Source: Marivivens donghaensis (GTDB taxonomy: Bacteria > Pseudomonadota > Alphaproteobacteria > Rhodobacterales > Rhodobacteraceae). Taken from it: a stretch of 64,000 nt of DNA. Location: the NCBI RefSeq assembly GCF_011806565.1, contig NZ_JAATOP010000013.1, forward strand, positions 1-64,000, given 5' to 3'. Position 1 is the stretch's first letter. The number at the start of each line of letters is the position of its first letter. The notes under the pieces are model-generated. The model searched no databases. It saw only the letters and a program-made list of their open reading frames with translations, and was not told the DNA's origin. The translations under genes were made by a program, and so were the position numbers. Positions 36,454 through 44,238 of the stretch are shown here, piece by piece.

Positions 36454-37350
36454 ATGGTTCAATTCGGCACAAACCCCATCGCTTGGGCAAATGACGACGA
36501 TCAGTCGATCGGCGCGGACATTCCGACCGAGCGCATCCTCGAAGAAGCCGGTCTTCAGATCGGTTTCGACGGGATCGAGAACGGCCACCGCTGGCCCGAA
36601 GATCCGGTCGAATTGCGCGAGACGCTTGGCGCCTACGGCCTCAAGTTCATTTCGGGCTGGTACTCGACCGAGCTTCTGACCCGCTCGCTTGAAGACGAGA
36701 TCGCGGCCTTCCAGCCGCACCTCGCAAAGCTCAAGGAAAACGGCTGCAAGGTCTGTGTGACGTGTGAAACCTCGAACGCGATCCACTCGGATCCGACCAT
36801 TCCCGTCAACGACAAGCCCAGCCTGTCCGCAGACGAAATGGCCGCCTTCGGTGCCAAGATCGAAGAGTTCGCCAAGTACATGGAAAGCGAGGGTGTTTCG
36901 CTCGCCTACCATCACCACATGGGCACCATCGTTGAATCTCCCGAAGAGATCGACGCGTTCATGGCGGCGACTGGTCCGGCGACGAAGCTGCTGTTCGATG
37001 CGGGGCACTGCTTCTTCGGTGGTGGCAATCCCGAAGAGATGCTGGCCAAGCACATCGACCGCGTTGCCCACTTCCACGCCAAGAACGTCCGCCCTGCCGT
37101 GGCAGAGCGTGTCCGCAAGGACCGTATGTCGTTCATTCAAGGCGTGATTGCTGGCGCGTTCACCGTTCCCGGCGATCAGGAAGGCGCAGTCGATTTCAAA
37201 CCGCTCCTCAGCCAATTGGCCGCCAAAGGCTATGATGGCTGGATCGTTATCGAGGCGGAGCAGGACCCGAATGTCCGCAATCCGCTGCTCTACCAGACCC
37301 TCGGCCTGGCGACGCTCAAGCGTCTGGCAAAAGAAATCGGTCTGATTTGA
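36454..37350 (+). CDS. iolE: Myo-inosose-2 dehydratase IolE
   Basis: Xylose-isomerase-fold dehydratase removing water from 2-keto-myo-inositol to give the trihydroxycyclohexanedione used by IolD. The 298-residue product opens with FGTNPIAWANDD, a family hallmark. Metal sites are expected in LAYHHHMGTIVE (about 151-162), LLFDAGHCFF (about 180) and HFHAKNVRP (about 208). The ATG at 36454 is 4 bp after the iolG stop; a longer frame inside iolG is rejected. Confidence 0.94.
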   Translation: MVQFGTNPIAWANDDDQSIGADIPTERILEEAGLQIGFDGIENGHRWPEDPVELRETLGAYGLKFISGWYSTELLTRSLEDEIAAFQPHLAKLKENGCKVCVTCETSNAIHSDPTIPVNDKPSLSADEMAAFGAKIEEFAKYMESEGVSLAYHHHMGTIVESPEEIDAFMAATGPATKLLFDAGHCFFGGGNPEEMLAKHIDRVAHFHAKNVRPAVAERVRKDRMSFIQGVIAGAFTVPGDQEGAVDFKPLLSQLAAKGYDGWIVIEAEQDPNVRNPLLYQTLGLATLKRLAKEIGLI

Positions 37351-37419
37351 CCGTCCGGCGCGGCGGCCCCGGCTGCCGTGCCCGCAATACCCGCGACCAT
37401 CCACATCAGGGAGGATAGA

Positions 37420-38193
37420 ATGGGCTATTTCACCAAAGACGACTGCAAGATCGAAGATTTCGCAGAACTCTGCGAACAGACCCTCGATCCGTTCGCCGTT
37501 CCGCAGGCCGACAGGATCGAGAAGAATATCCCGATTTACGACATGGCACGCTTCGGCTCTGCGCTGGGCGATACCGCGCAGCGGCGTAAGCTGATGGCGG
37601 AATGGGCAAACGTGCTGGGTAAGACCGCCGGCGTTCTGGTCATCAAGAACAGCTTTGCCGATCTGACCGTGCTGGATGACGCGACCCGCATCTACGAAGA
37701 GATCATCGCGGAGGAGAAAGCGGCGAGCGGCGGCGGTGCCGACCACTTTGCCGCTGCGGGCGCGAACGGCCGCGTGTGGAATGCGCTCCAGAAGCTGTGC
37801 CTCAAAGACCCCGCAGCCTTTGCCCGCTACCACGCCAACCCGTCCATCGACGCGGTGGCCGAAACGTGGCTCGGACGCGGATACCAGATGACGTAGCAAG
37901 TGAACCTCGTCCGTCCGGGCGCGAAGGCACAGCAAGCGCACCGCGACGCCATGGCCCGTGCGCTTTATCCCGCGCTGGCTACTTTGGATCAGTCCAAAGC
38001 AGAACAGGATGCCGCGATTGCCGCATGTGCCGAAGGGTACTCGCTCCCGACGAACCTCGACACCGATCCGCCCATCGGTGGCCTCGCGCCCAAAACCCAA
38101 GCGGTGATGATGTCGGAAATGCTGGCCGAAGGCGCGTCGCCCGAGGAGTTCAACGGCGCGCTCGACGCCTACATCGCCCGCCGCAAGCCGTAA
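37420..38193 (+). pseudogene. PhyH-type (phytanoyl-CoA dioxygenase family) gene, nonsense codon and internal deletion
   Basis: Remnant of a 2-oxoglutarate/iron oxygenase. GGGAGGA precedes the ATG and MGYFTKDDCKIEDF. The frame runs to GRGYQMT, then TAG at 37894-37896, and the homologous sequence continues in the same frame as QVNLVRPGAKAQQAHRD. Immediately after HRD (the H-x-D metal motif, junction near 37948) the sequence jumps to AMARALYPAL and the normal C-terminus. About 145 residues of the core, including the second metal His, are missing by comparison with the family. A TCG to TAG change would explain the stop. The residual fragments are unlikely to be active. Confidence 0.85.
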
Positions 38194-38217
38194 AACAGAA
38201 CGCCGGAAGGAAACCCC

Positions 38218-39321
38218 ATGATCAGATACGCCGTCATCGGAGCTGGCTGGATTTCTCAGGAAGCCTTCCTGCCCGGCGTCCACACCACCGACAACTCCGT
38301 CGTCACCGCAATCGTGTCGGGCAACACCGAAGCCGCCGAAAAGCTCGCGGCTTTCCATGACGTGCCTTACGTCTGCGGCTACGATGGCTACGATGGCTAC
38401 GACGATTTGCTCGCGAGCGGCAGGATCGACGCCGTCTACATCGCGCTGCCAAATTCGCTGCACGCGGACTATGCGATCCGTGCCGCCAAGGCGGGCAAAC
38501 ACATCCTCGTCGAAAAGCCGCTGGCGAATACGGTTGAAGAAGCCGAAGCGATGATCGCCGCTGCGCGCGAGGCTGACGTGTTTCTGATGACTGCCTACCG
38601 TCTGCACACCGAGCCCGGAAACCTCGATGCGCTGCGCTGCATTCGGGCAGGCGAGATCGGGAAGCCTATCGCCGTGCAGACGAACTTCTGTTTCCAGAAT
38701 GCTGCCGGAAACAACCGCCTGAAAGCGGAACACCTCGGCGGTGCGTTGCAGGACGCTGGCGTTTACTGCGTCAATGCCGTGCGCCATATCTTTGGCGAAG
38801 AACCCACCGAGGCCCGCGCGCAGCACCATTGGCATGATGACGATCCGCGCTTCACCGAAGTGCCCGCGACAACGACCGCCACACTGAACTTCCCCTCGGG
38901 CGGTGTTGCGCAGTTTGTCGCCAGCTTTGCCATCCGCGAAACCGCCATGTTCCGCGTGATGGGCACAAAGGGCTGGATCGAACTCGACCCCGGTTTCCGG
39001 TTCGAATACGGCACGACGATGCGCGTCGGATATGACAATGAAATCGAGACGACGCTCTTCCCACAAGTCGACCAGTTCGGCGGGCAGACGTCCTATTTTT
39101 CTGACTGCATCAAAACGGGCAAAGAGCCGGTGTCCAATGGCGAAGAAGGGCTCGCCGATATGCGCGCACGGATCGCCATTGAGGAAGCCGCCCCCGCAGG
39201 CAAGGTCGTTCAGATCGACAGCCCCGCACGTGACCATTATCCCGAAATGAGCATGGAGCGTCGCTGCCCCGTCACCGACCGCCGTCTGGTTCTTCCGAAA
39301 GCCGCGCCATATCTCGGCTGA
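38218..39321 (+). CDS. Gfo/Idh/MocA dehydrogenase, glucose-fructose-oxidoreductase-like
   Basis: Rossmann-fold sugar dehydrogenase of 367 residues with YAVIGAGWISQEAFLPG (about 4-20), VEKPLANTVEEAEAMI (about 98) and QDAGVYCVNAVRHIFGEEP near 178. The C-terminal 40 residues are longer than in IolG and resemble glucose-fructose oxidoreductase-like members. Residues about 54-62 are a GYD tandem repeat encoded by a 9-bp repeat. Its last 50 bp overlap the convergent DUF6653 gene. The substrate is unknown. Confidence 0.82.
   Translation: MIRYAVIGAGWISQEAFLPGVHTTDNSVVTAIVSGNTEAAEKLAAFHDVPYVCGYDGYDGYDDLLASGRIDAVYIALPNSLHADYAIRAAKAGKHILVEKPLANTVEEAEAMIAAAREADVFLMTAYRLHTEPGNLDALRCIRAGEIGKPIAVQTNFCFQNAAGNNRLKAEHLGGALQDAGVYCVNAVRHIFGEEPTEARAQHHWHDDDPRFTEVPATTTATLNFPSGGVAQFVASFAIRETAMFRVMGTKGWIELDPGFRFEYGTTMRVGYDNEIETTLFPQVDQFGGQTSYFSDCIKTGKEPVSNGEEGLADMRARIAIEEAAPAGKVVQIDSPARDHYPEMSMERRCPVTDRRLVLPKAAPYLG
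38377..38403 (+). repeat. 9-bp tandem repeat (GGCTACGAT x3) in coding sequence
   Basis: Three copies of GGCTACGA[T/C] at 38377-38385, 38386-38394 and 38395-38403 encode Gly-Tyr-Asp three times in the dehydrogenase N-terminal domain. In-frame expansion by slippage is the simplest origin. Confidence 0.85.
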
Positions 39322-39781
39322 CCCAGACCATCCGGTCAAGCAGCCACAGTTTCCCGATCATCGCCGTCACCATGCCGCTTACCGTGAGCGGCAGGTTCAA
39401 CAGTGCAAGGCCCACGATCATCACCATCGCCCCTGCTCCGCTGAGGCGCGTCAGCCATTTGACGACCGCGACATGATGGGCGAGCGCTGGGTTGGAGGAC
39501 CGCTCCAGCCAGATGCGTTCGCCGGTGACGCCTTGGCTCATCCAGTTGTCGGTGCGCTCTGGCTTCGGAAAGACGCGCGGGTTGAACAACCCCCAAAGGA
39601 TCACGAGCGCCACGAGGCCCAGCGCCCACCAGCCGATCCAGACCCTGCTCCACACGGAGAGGCATAATAGCGGGAGGAGTGTGATCCGCGTCCAGCCGCT
39701 CCACGGGTTGACGTGACGCTCCCAGACGTCGGGCGTCATGCCCATCACCCGCTCGGCCCGTCCGAACGCGCGGTCGGTCAT
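39272..39781 (-). CDS. DUF6653 family membrane protein
   Basis: Membrane protein of 169 residues resembling the DUF6653 family, function unknown. Recognised segments are HVNPWSGWTRI (about 23-33), NPRVFPKPERTDNWMSQGV (about 67-85) and GERIWLERS. About four membrane helices are predicted (35-50, 53-66, 112-132, 135-150). It overlaps the LuxR-type regulator gene by 4 bp (ATGA), so the pair is an operon, and its end overlaps the convergent dehydrogenase gene by 50 bp. Confidence 0.7.
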   Translation of the reverse strand: MTDRAFGRAERVMGMTPDVWERHVNPWSGWTRITLLPLLCLSVWSRVWIGWWALGLVALVILWGLFNPRVFPKPERTDNWMSQGVTGERIWLERSSNPALAHHVAVVKWLTRLSGAGAMVMIVGLALLNLPLTVSGMVTAMIGKLWLLDRMVWVSRDMARLSEEPDGGR

Positions 39782-40284
39782 TTGGCAACCGCCATTTCAG
39801 CCATCCGCTGATCCACGACGTCATCGACCAGCATAGACGCGAGTTTCTGGCGGCAGTTCACGTCGCTCTTGCGCAGCACGGTCGAAACTTGGCTCTTTGT
39901 GGTGGCCAAGGCGGTGCCCCGCAGATCGGAGATTTCCTGATTGCTGAAACCCTTGATCATGAGCAGCGCGACCTCCTTTTCGCTATCGCTCAGGTGCCAT
40001 TCTTCGAACCTTGCGTCGATCACCGCACCGATGTCGCCTGACACAGCCCGAAGCCTCAGCTCTAGATCCTTCTCCCTATTCCGGAAGCGATCAAGGCGAT
40101 CCATAATGCTGTAAATCAGAAAACCGCTCGCTACCGCAGCGAGAATTGCGGAAACGCAGATCAGAACATGGGTCACGCCGTGCGAGGTCCGCGTCAGCAG
40201 CAGAAGAGCCTGCACGCCGGCGATATAGACGGCAAAAAACAGCAAAATCGCCGTTTTGGTACTGGTCTTGAGGTTGACGAACAC
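39778..40284 (-). CDS. Membrane-anchored LuxR-type HTH regulator
   Basis: Protein of 168 residues with two N-terminal membrane helices (about 9-30 and 37-60), a short linker (about 62-93) and a C-terminal LuxR-type helix-turn-helix (about 96-155: LSDSEKEVALLMIKGFSNQEI and a recognition helix near TTKSQVSTVLRK). There is no receiver or autoinducer domain, so the signal may come through the membrane segment. It is divergent from the Asp/Gly repeat protein, its likeliest target by position. Confidence 0.82.
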   Translation of the reverse strand: MFVNLKTSTKTAILLFFAVYIAGVQALLLLTRTSHGVTHVLICVSAILAAVASGFLIYSIMDRLDRFRNREKDLELRLRAVSGDIGAVIDARFEEWHLSDSEKEVALLMIKGFSNQEISDLRGTALATTKSQVSTVLRKSDVNCRQKLASMLVDDVVDQRMAEMAVAK

Positions 40285-40503
40285 GGTGTCCCTCCTGAAA
40301 TCCTACACAATCCAGAATTAAAGCGTGCGTTCTATAAGTTGCAATCGAACAAAAGTCGAAGGCAACTCCGCATCCCCGTACAAAACTCGTCATACCTTAG
40401 GTGGAAATGCGCACCTTCGGCCGTCGATCATCCCTCTGGCTCATGGGCAGCTTGTCGCACCGATCTTTTGTCCTCCCCATCACCATTTACTTGGGAGGAG
40501 GCT

Positions 40504-41460
40504 ATGTCAGCCCACAAGCTACTTGTTACGGCCGCTGCTGCGGCACTCATTTCTACCCCTATTCACCTTCATGCCGATGGCCTTGGAAACGCGATCAAGG
40601 ATATCGGGGATTCCGTCAGCGAAGGCGTTGGCGACAATGCCGTCGGTGACGCTGTCGACGGTGTCACCAATGGCGCTGGAGATGCCGTCAACGATGTCGG
40701 CGATGCCCTGAACGGTGCAGACAACGGCGGTGACGGCGGCCTTGGCGATGGCGTCGATGATGCGCTGGGCAACAATAACACCAGCGGCGCGGTCGACGAT
40801 GTCGTAGACGAGGTCGGTGACGTCCTCAACGGCGGCAACGAAGACGACGGGTCCGGCGGTGCGTCGGGCGTGGTCGATGACGTGGGCGATGCGCTCAATG
40901 GTGGCGACGATGGCGAAGGCGGTCTCGGCGATGCCGTGAATGACGCGGTCGGCGACAACGACGTGGGCAATGGGCTCGACGATGTCGTTGACGGTGTTGG
41001 TGACGCCCTGAATGGCGGATCGGGTAGCGGCGGGTCGGGCGGTTCCGGTAATGGTTCCGGCGGTTCCGGCACCGGAGGCGACGGCATGGGTGGCTCGGGT
41101 GATGGCACCGGCGGCATGGGCGACGGCACAGGCGACATGAGCGACATGATGGACGACGACAAAACCATCGGCATGGCCCAAGGCTCTGACGTCAACATGG
41201 ACGAGCTCGTCTGCAACGACGGGGGCAACACGGTCGCTTACCTCGGCTGGCCCGTTCATACCTCCGGCAATGCAGAGGTCGGCACCGTTCACCGCGTGAC
41301 CCTCGGCGATGGCGGGGTGATTGCCTCCATCCGGTTCGAGACGATCGCATCGGTGACCAACGGCGCCTATTGCGTGACCGTGCCTGGCGGAAACATCCAA
41401 CCTATGGGTAGCTACATCAGCATCCCGATCACGCTGTCCCAGATCATGGCTGCGCGCTAA
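40504..41460 (+). CDS. Secreted Asp/Gly-rich repeat protein, unknown function
   Basis: No known family was recognised. The ATG at 40504 has GGGAGGAGG upstream and opens a signal peptide (cleavage near HLHA-DGL, residue 24). Residues 25-175 are acidic repeats built on D-V-G-D-A-L-N-G and D-D-V-V-D-x-V-G-D; two 50-residue units (62-112 and 124-173) align closely. Residues 171-210 are Gly/Ser-rich, and 211-220 Met/Asp-rich. A compact C-terminal domain of about 85 residues has two Cys (237, 290) and a PRC-barrel-like G-x-V-x-x-V stretch. It may bind calcium or act as an envelope spacer. It stands alone, with a terminator downstream. Confidence 0.75.
   Translation: MSAHKLLVTAAAAALISTPIHLHADGLGNAIKDIGDSVSEGVGDNAVGDAVDGVTNGAGDAVNDVGDALNGADNGGDGGLGDGVDDALGNNNTSGAVDDVVDEVGDVLNGGNEDDGSGGASGVVDDVGDALNGGDDGEGGLGDAVNDAVGDNDVGNGLDDVVDGVGDALNGGSGSGGSGGSGNGSGGSGTGGDGMGGSGDGTGGMGDGTGDMSDMMDDDKTIGMAQGSDVNMDELVCNDGGNTVAYLGWPVHTSGNAEVGTVHRVTLGDGGVIASIRFETIASVTNGAYCVTVPGGNIQPMGSYISIPITLSQIMAAR
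40687..41022 (+). repeat. Two 50-residue coding repeats in the Asp/Gly protein
   Basis: Unit A (40687-40839, residues 62-112) and unit B (40873-41022, residues 124-173) share V-x-D-V-G-D-A-L-N-G, G-G-L-G-D-x-V-x-D-A and D-D-V-V-D-x-V-G-D. Residues 36-60 hold a shorter, degenerate copy. The period is about 62 codons. Confidence 0.8.
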
Positions 41461-41479
41461 GCGAACGCCACTCGCGGAG

Positions 41480-41516
41480 AGCCCGGCATCCCACGCGGTT
41501 GTCGGGCTTTTTGTTT
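41480..41516 (+). terminator. Rho-independent terminator after the Asp/Gly repeat gene
   Basis: AGCCCGGCA (41480-41488) pairs with TGTCGGGCT (41500-41508, one G-T pair), followed by TTTTTGTTTT. It lies 20 bp after the stop. Confidence 0.88.
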
Positions 41517-41590
41517 TAGCCTCATGAAAATTTCTCGGCGGATGGTGGCCAGCCATTGCCTTTGCATCGGTCCAATTCATTTCTCCTCAT

Positions 41591-42955
41591 ATGACTTTGA
41601 TCCCTTGGCTCGACACTCATATCGCATTGATGCTGACGTTCCTGGCGGCTGTCGCCACGGCGGCGGCTATCCTACGTCAACGCCGCTCGCCGCGCTCTGC
41701 AATGGCGTGGCTCGCGTTCGTCGTGATGATCCCCTACATCGCGGTTCCGCTGTTCATCGCACTGGGTATCCGTCGCCGTGGTCAGCGCCACAGACGCGCG
41801 ATCAAGGATCTGAGCGGAGAGCCCGGACTTCAGCGGATGCTGCGCGCCTACGACATGCCCGGCCCTGTCGATGGCAACAAGATCGAGTTCCTGCCGACGC
41901 CCGAAGTCGCCAAGAAAGCCGTGTTCGACGTTATCGCATCGGCCGAGAAAGACATCGTAGTATCGCTCTACGCGTTGACCCGCGATGAAACGGGCGCAGC
42001 ATTTGTCCATGCGCTGACCGATGCGGTCAAACGAGGCGTGACGGTCCGGCTTGAGGTCGACGCGTTCGGCAGCCTCAAGCGCCCACGCTCCGCGATCCGC
42101 GAATTCAAGAAAGCCGGCGGCCAGTTCCGCCTGTTCGCGCCGCTCATCCACGGACCGATGGGCCAGCCCGTGAACCTGCGCAACCACCGCAAATTGGTGC
42201 TCGCCGACGGAAAGCGCCTCTGGGCGGGCGGTCGCAACGTGGGGCGGAGGTATCTTGGCGACTCCCAAAATAGCGATACGTGGGTCGACCTGTCGTTCTA
42301 CGCGGAAGGCCCGATCACGCACGAATTCGCCCAGCTATTCTGCGAGACTTGGACCCGCTGCGGCGGCAAGATCGAGGATGACTGGCTCAAGAACCTCGGC
42401 CCCCATATCGAAAATCCGGGAACGTCTTGCCTGCAACTGATGCCGTCTGGCGCGGACCAGCAGGGCGATGCGCTTCACGATCTGATCGTGCACCTCGTCC
42501 ACCGCGCCGAGCGCCGTATCTGGATATGCACCCCCTATTTCGTGCCGAGCAGTAGCCTGTTCGAAGCGCTCTCGACTGCGCGCCGCCGCGGTGTCGAGGT
42601 GCGCATCACGTTTCCCGAGCGCTCCAACCAGTCGCTCGCCGACCTCGCGCGCGGGCCCTTTGTCAACGAACTCGAAGAGCTTGGGGTCGAGATGAACGTG
42701 CTGCGTGGAAAGATGCTCCACGCCAAGGCCATCATTCTGGATGACTATACGTTTGTCGGCTCCGCAAATGTGGACGAACGCAGTCTTCTGGTAAACTATG
42801 AGTCCATGGTCATCGCGTGGTCGCAGGAAGATCGGGAGTATCTCGTCGACTGGTACCAGAAACTCGCGGAAAGGGCCGATACGGGATTGAAGCCCGCCTC
42901 GAAACCGTGGCGACTGCTGGAAAAAATCGTGAGTCTCGCGGGCCCCGAATTATAA
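41591..42955 (+). CDS. cls: Cardiolipin synthase (phospholipase D family)
   Basis: Membrane phospholipase-D-type enzyme making cardiolipin from two phosphatidylglycerols. The product is 454 residues, with two N-terminal membrane helices (about 8-27 and 40-60) and two HKD motifs: NHRKLVLADGKRLWAGGRN near 197 and HAKAIILDDYTFVGSANVD near 376. The ribosome site is weak; an internal ATG at 41630 would remove part of the first helix. It is followed after 8 bp by the CPA1 antiporter gene, so the two may be co-transcribed. Confidence 0.92.
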   Translation: MTLIPWLDTHIALMLTFLAAVATAAAILRQRRSPRSAMAWLAFVVMIPYIAVPLFIALGIRRRGQRHRRAIKDLSGEPGLQRMLRAYDMPGPVDGNKIEFLPTPEVAKKAVFDVIASAEKDIVVSLYALTRDETGAAFVHALTDAVKRGVTVRLEVDAFGSLKRPRSAIREFKKAGGQFRLFAPLIHGPMGQPVNLRNHRKLVLADGKRLWAGGRNVGRRYLGDSQNSDTWVDLSFYAEGPITHEFAQLFCETWTRCGGKIEDDWLKNLGPHIENPGTSCLQLMPSGADQQGDALHDLIVHLVHRAERRIWICTPYFVPSSSLFEALSTARRRGVEVRITFPERSNQSLADLARGPFVNELEELGVEMNVLRGKMLHAKAIILDDYTFVGSANVDERSLLVNYESMVIAWSQEDREYLVDWYQKLAERADTGLKPASKPWRLLEKIVSLAGPEL

Positions 42956-42963
42956 GGGACGCT

Positions 42964-44238
42964 ATGGAAGGCTTCGACTTATTCATCATATCGACCGGTA
43001 TCATTCTTTACGCATTGATATCGGGCAAAGCCGACAAAAAGTCCTTCACCGGCCCGATTGCCTTCACCGTGTTCGGGCTCGTCGTTGGCGCGGGGCTGCT
43101 CGATTTGATCGACATTCCCATCCACAACGAGGCGCTCAACACGCTGGCCGAGATTACGCTGGTCGTCACGCTGTTCTGTGATGCGGCGCGGATTGACGTC
43201 ACGAAGCTGTCGCGCGAGCATAACCTGCCGATCAAACTACTGGCTCTCGGGCTGCCGATGACGATGGCTCTGGGTGCTGCTGTGGCTTGGGCGATATTCC
43301 CTGAAATCGGGATTGGTGCGGCGTTGCTGATCGGGATCGCACTTGCGCCGACCGATGCGGCACTCGGGCAGGCTGTAGTGTCGAACAAGGCGGTCCCCCA
43401 ACGCATTCGCCAAGCGCTCAACGTCGAAAGCGGGCTGAACGACGGCTTGGCCTATCCGGCGCTTCTGATCGCCGTGTCGATCGCTATCGCAACGTCCGAA
43501 GCGCGTGGAGCCTCGGCATGGGTTGCTTTTGTTGCAGCGCAAGTGGTGCTCGGCCCGCTCGTGGGCATCATCATTGGCGGCATTGGAGGGCGATGGGCCG
43601 AGAAAAGCGCGGCGTCAGGCGCGATGAACGAGGCGTTCTCGCAGATCATCGTCCTTGGCCTCGCCCTCGCATCCTATAGCGGAGCAGAGATCGTCGGGGG
43701 CAATGGCTTCCTCGCTGCTTTCGCGGCAGGTCTCATGATCGCCCGCCGCGCCAAACACATCGTCCGCGAAGCAACCCAGTTCGGAGAGGCCGAGGGGCAA
43801 CTCCTCGGCCTGATCGTGTTTATCGTTTTCGGCGCTGTGCTTGTGCCCGACGCGTTCAAAAACGGGATGGACTGGCGCATATGGCCCTACGCGATCCTGT
43901 CGCTGACCGTCATCCGCATGGCTCCGGTCGCCATTTCGCTGATCGGGTCGGGCCTGAGGCCGAATACGGTCGCGTTCATCGGATGGTTCGGTCCCCGAGG
44001 GTTGGCGTCGATCCTGTATGTGCTCCTCCTCCTCGAAGAGAGCGAGATCTCCATGGATGGCGTGATCGTGCAGACGGTCTTTGCCACCGTAATCCTGTCG
44101 ATCATCGCCCACGGGTTATCTGCTGTGCCCTTCGCCCGCGCTTATGCTGCCTCCACGTCCAAAGATGCAGAGGAAGAAAGCAAACAGGTTCACAGCTTTG
44201 CCCACAAATCGACGGGGAAGAAGCGCGTTCAGTCGTGA
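42964..44238 (+). CDS. Cation:proton antiporter (CPA1/NhaP family)
   Basis: Sodium or potassium/proton antiporter of 424 residues with about twelve membrane helices. The transport-site motif is APTDAALGQAVVSN near 133-146, and ALNVESGLNDGLAYP (about 156-170) holds the conserved Asn-Asp. The ATG at 42964 follows AAGGGA; the longer frame from 42817 lies in cls and is rejected. The C-terminal 30 residues are hydrophilic. It overlaps the convergent DUF2793 gene by 10 bp. Confidence 0.9.
   Translation: MEGFDLFIISTGIILYALISGKADKKSFTGPIAFTVFGLVVGAGLLDLIDIPIHNEALNTLAEITLVVTLFCDAARIDVTKLSREHNLPIKLLALGLPMTMALGAAVAWAIFPEIGIGAALLIGIALAPTDAALGQAVVSNKAVPQRIRQALNVESGLNDGLAYPALLIAVSIAIATSEARGASAWVAFVAAQVVLGPLVGIIIGGIGGRWAEKSAASGAMNEAFSQIIVLGLALASYSGAEIVGGNGFLAAFAAGLMIARRAKHIVREATQFGEAEGQLLGLIVFIVFGAVLVPDAFKNGMDWRIWPYAILSLTVIRMAPVAISLIGSGLRPNTVAFIGWFGPRGLASILYVLLLLEESEISMDGVIVQTVFATVILSIIAHGLSAVPFARAYAASTSKDAEEESKQVHSFAHKSTGKKRVQS

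Noticed and set aside
36280-39339. Very long open frame (about 1019 codons) on the minus strand
   Set aside because: It is antisense to iolG, iolE, the PhyH remnant and a Gfo/Idh/MocA gene, all with recognisable motifs. High-GC codon bias leaves few stops in the opposite frame. No family features are visible in its translation.
40687-41022. Repeats considered as a CRISPR array or noncoding satellite
   Set aside because: The repetition is at the protein level with varied codons, stays in frame and has no spacer-repeat pattern.
40519-41580. Antisense frame over the Asp/Gly repeat protein (Val/Ala/His-rich)
   Set aside because: The plus frame has a signal peptide, strong ribosome site and terminator. 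The antisense pattern is the complement of the coding repeat.
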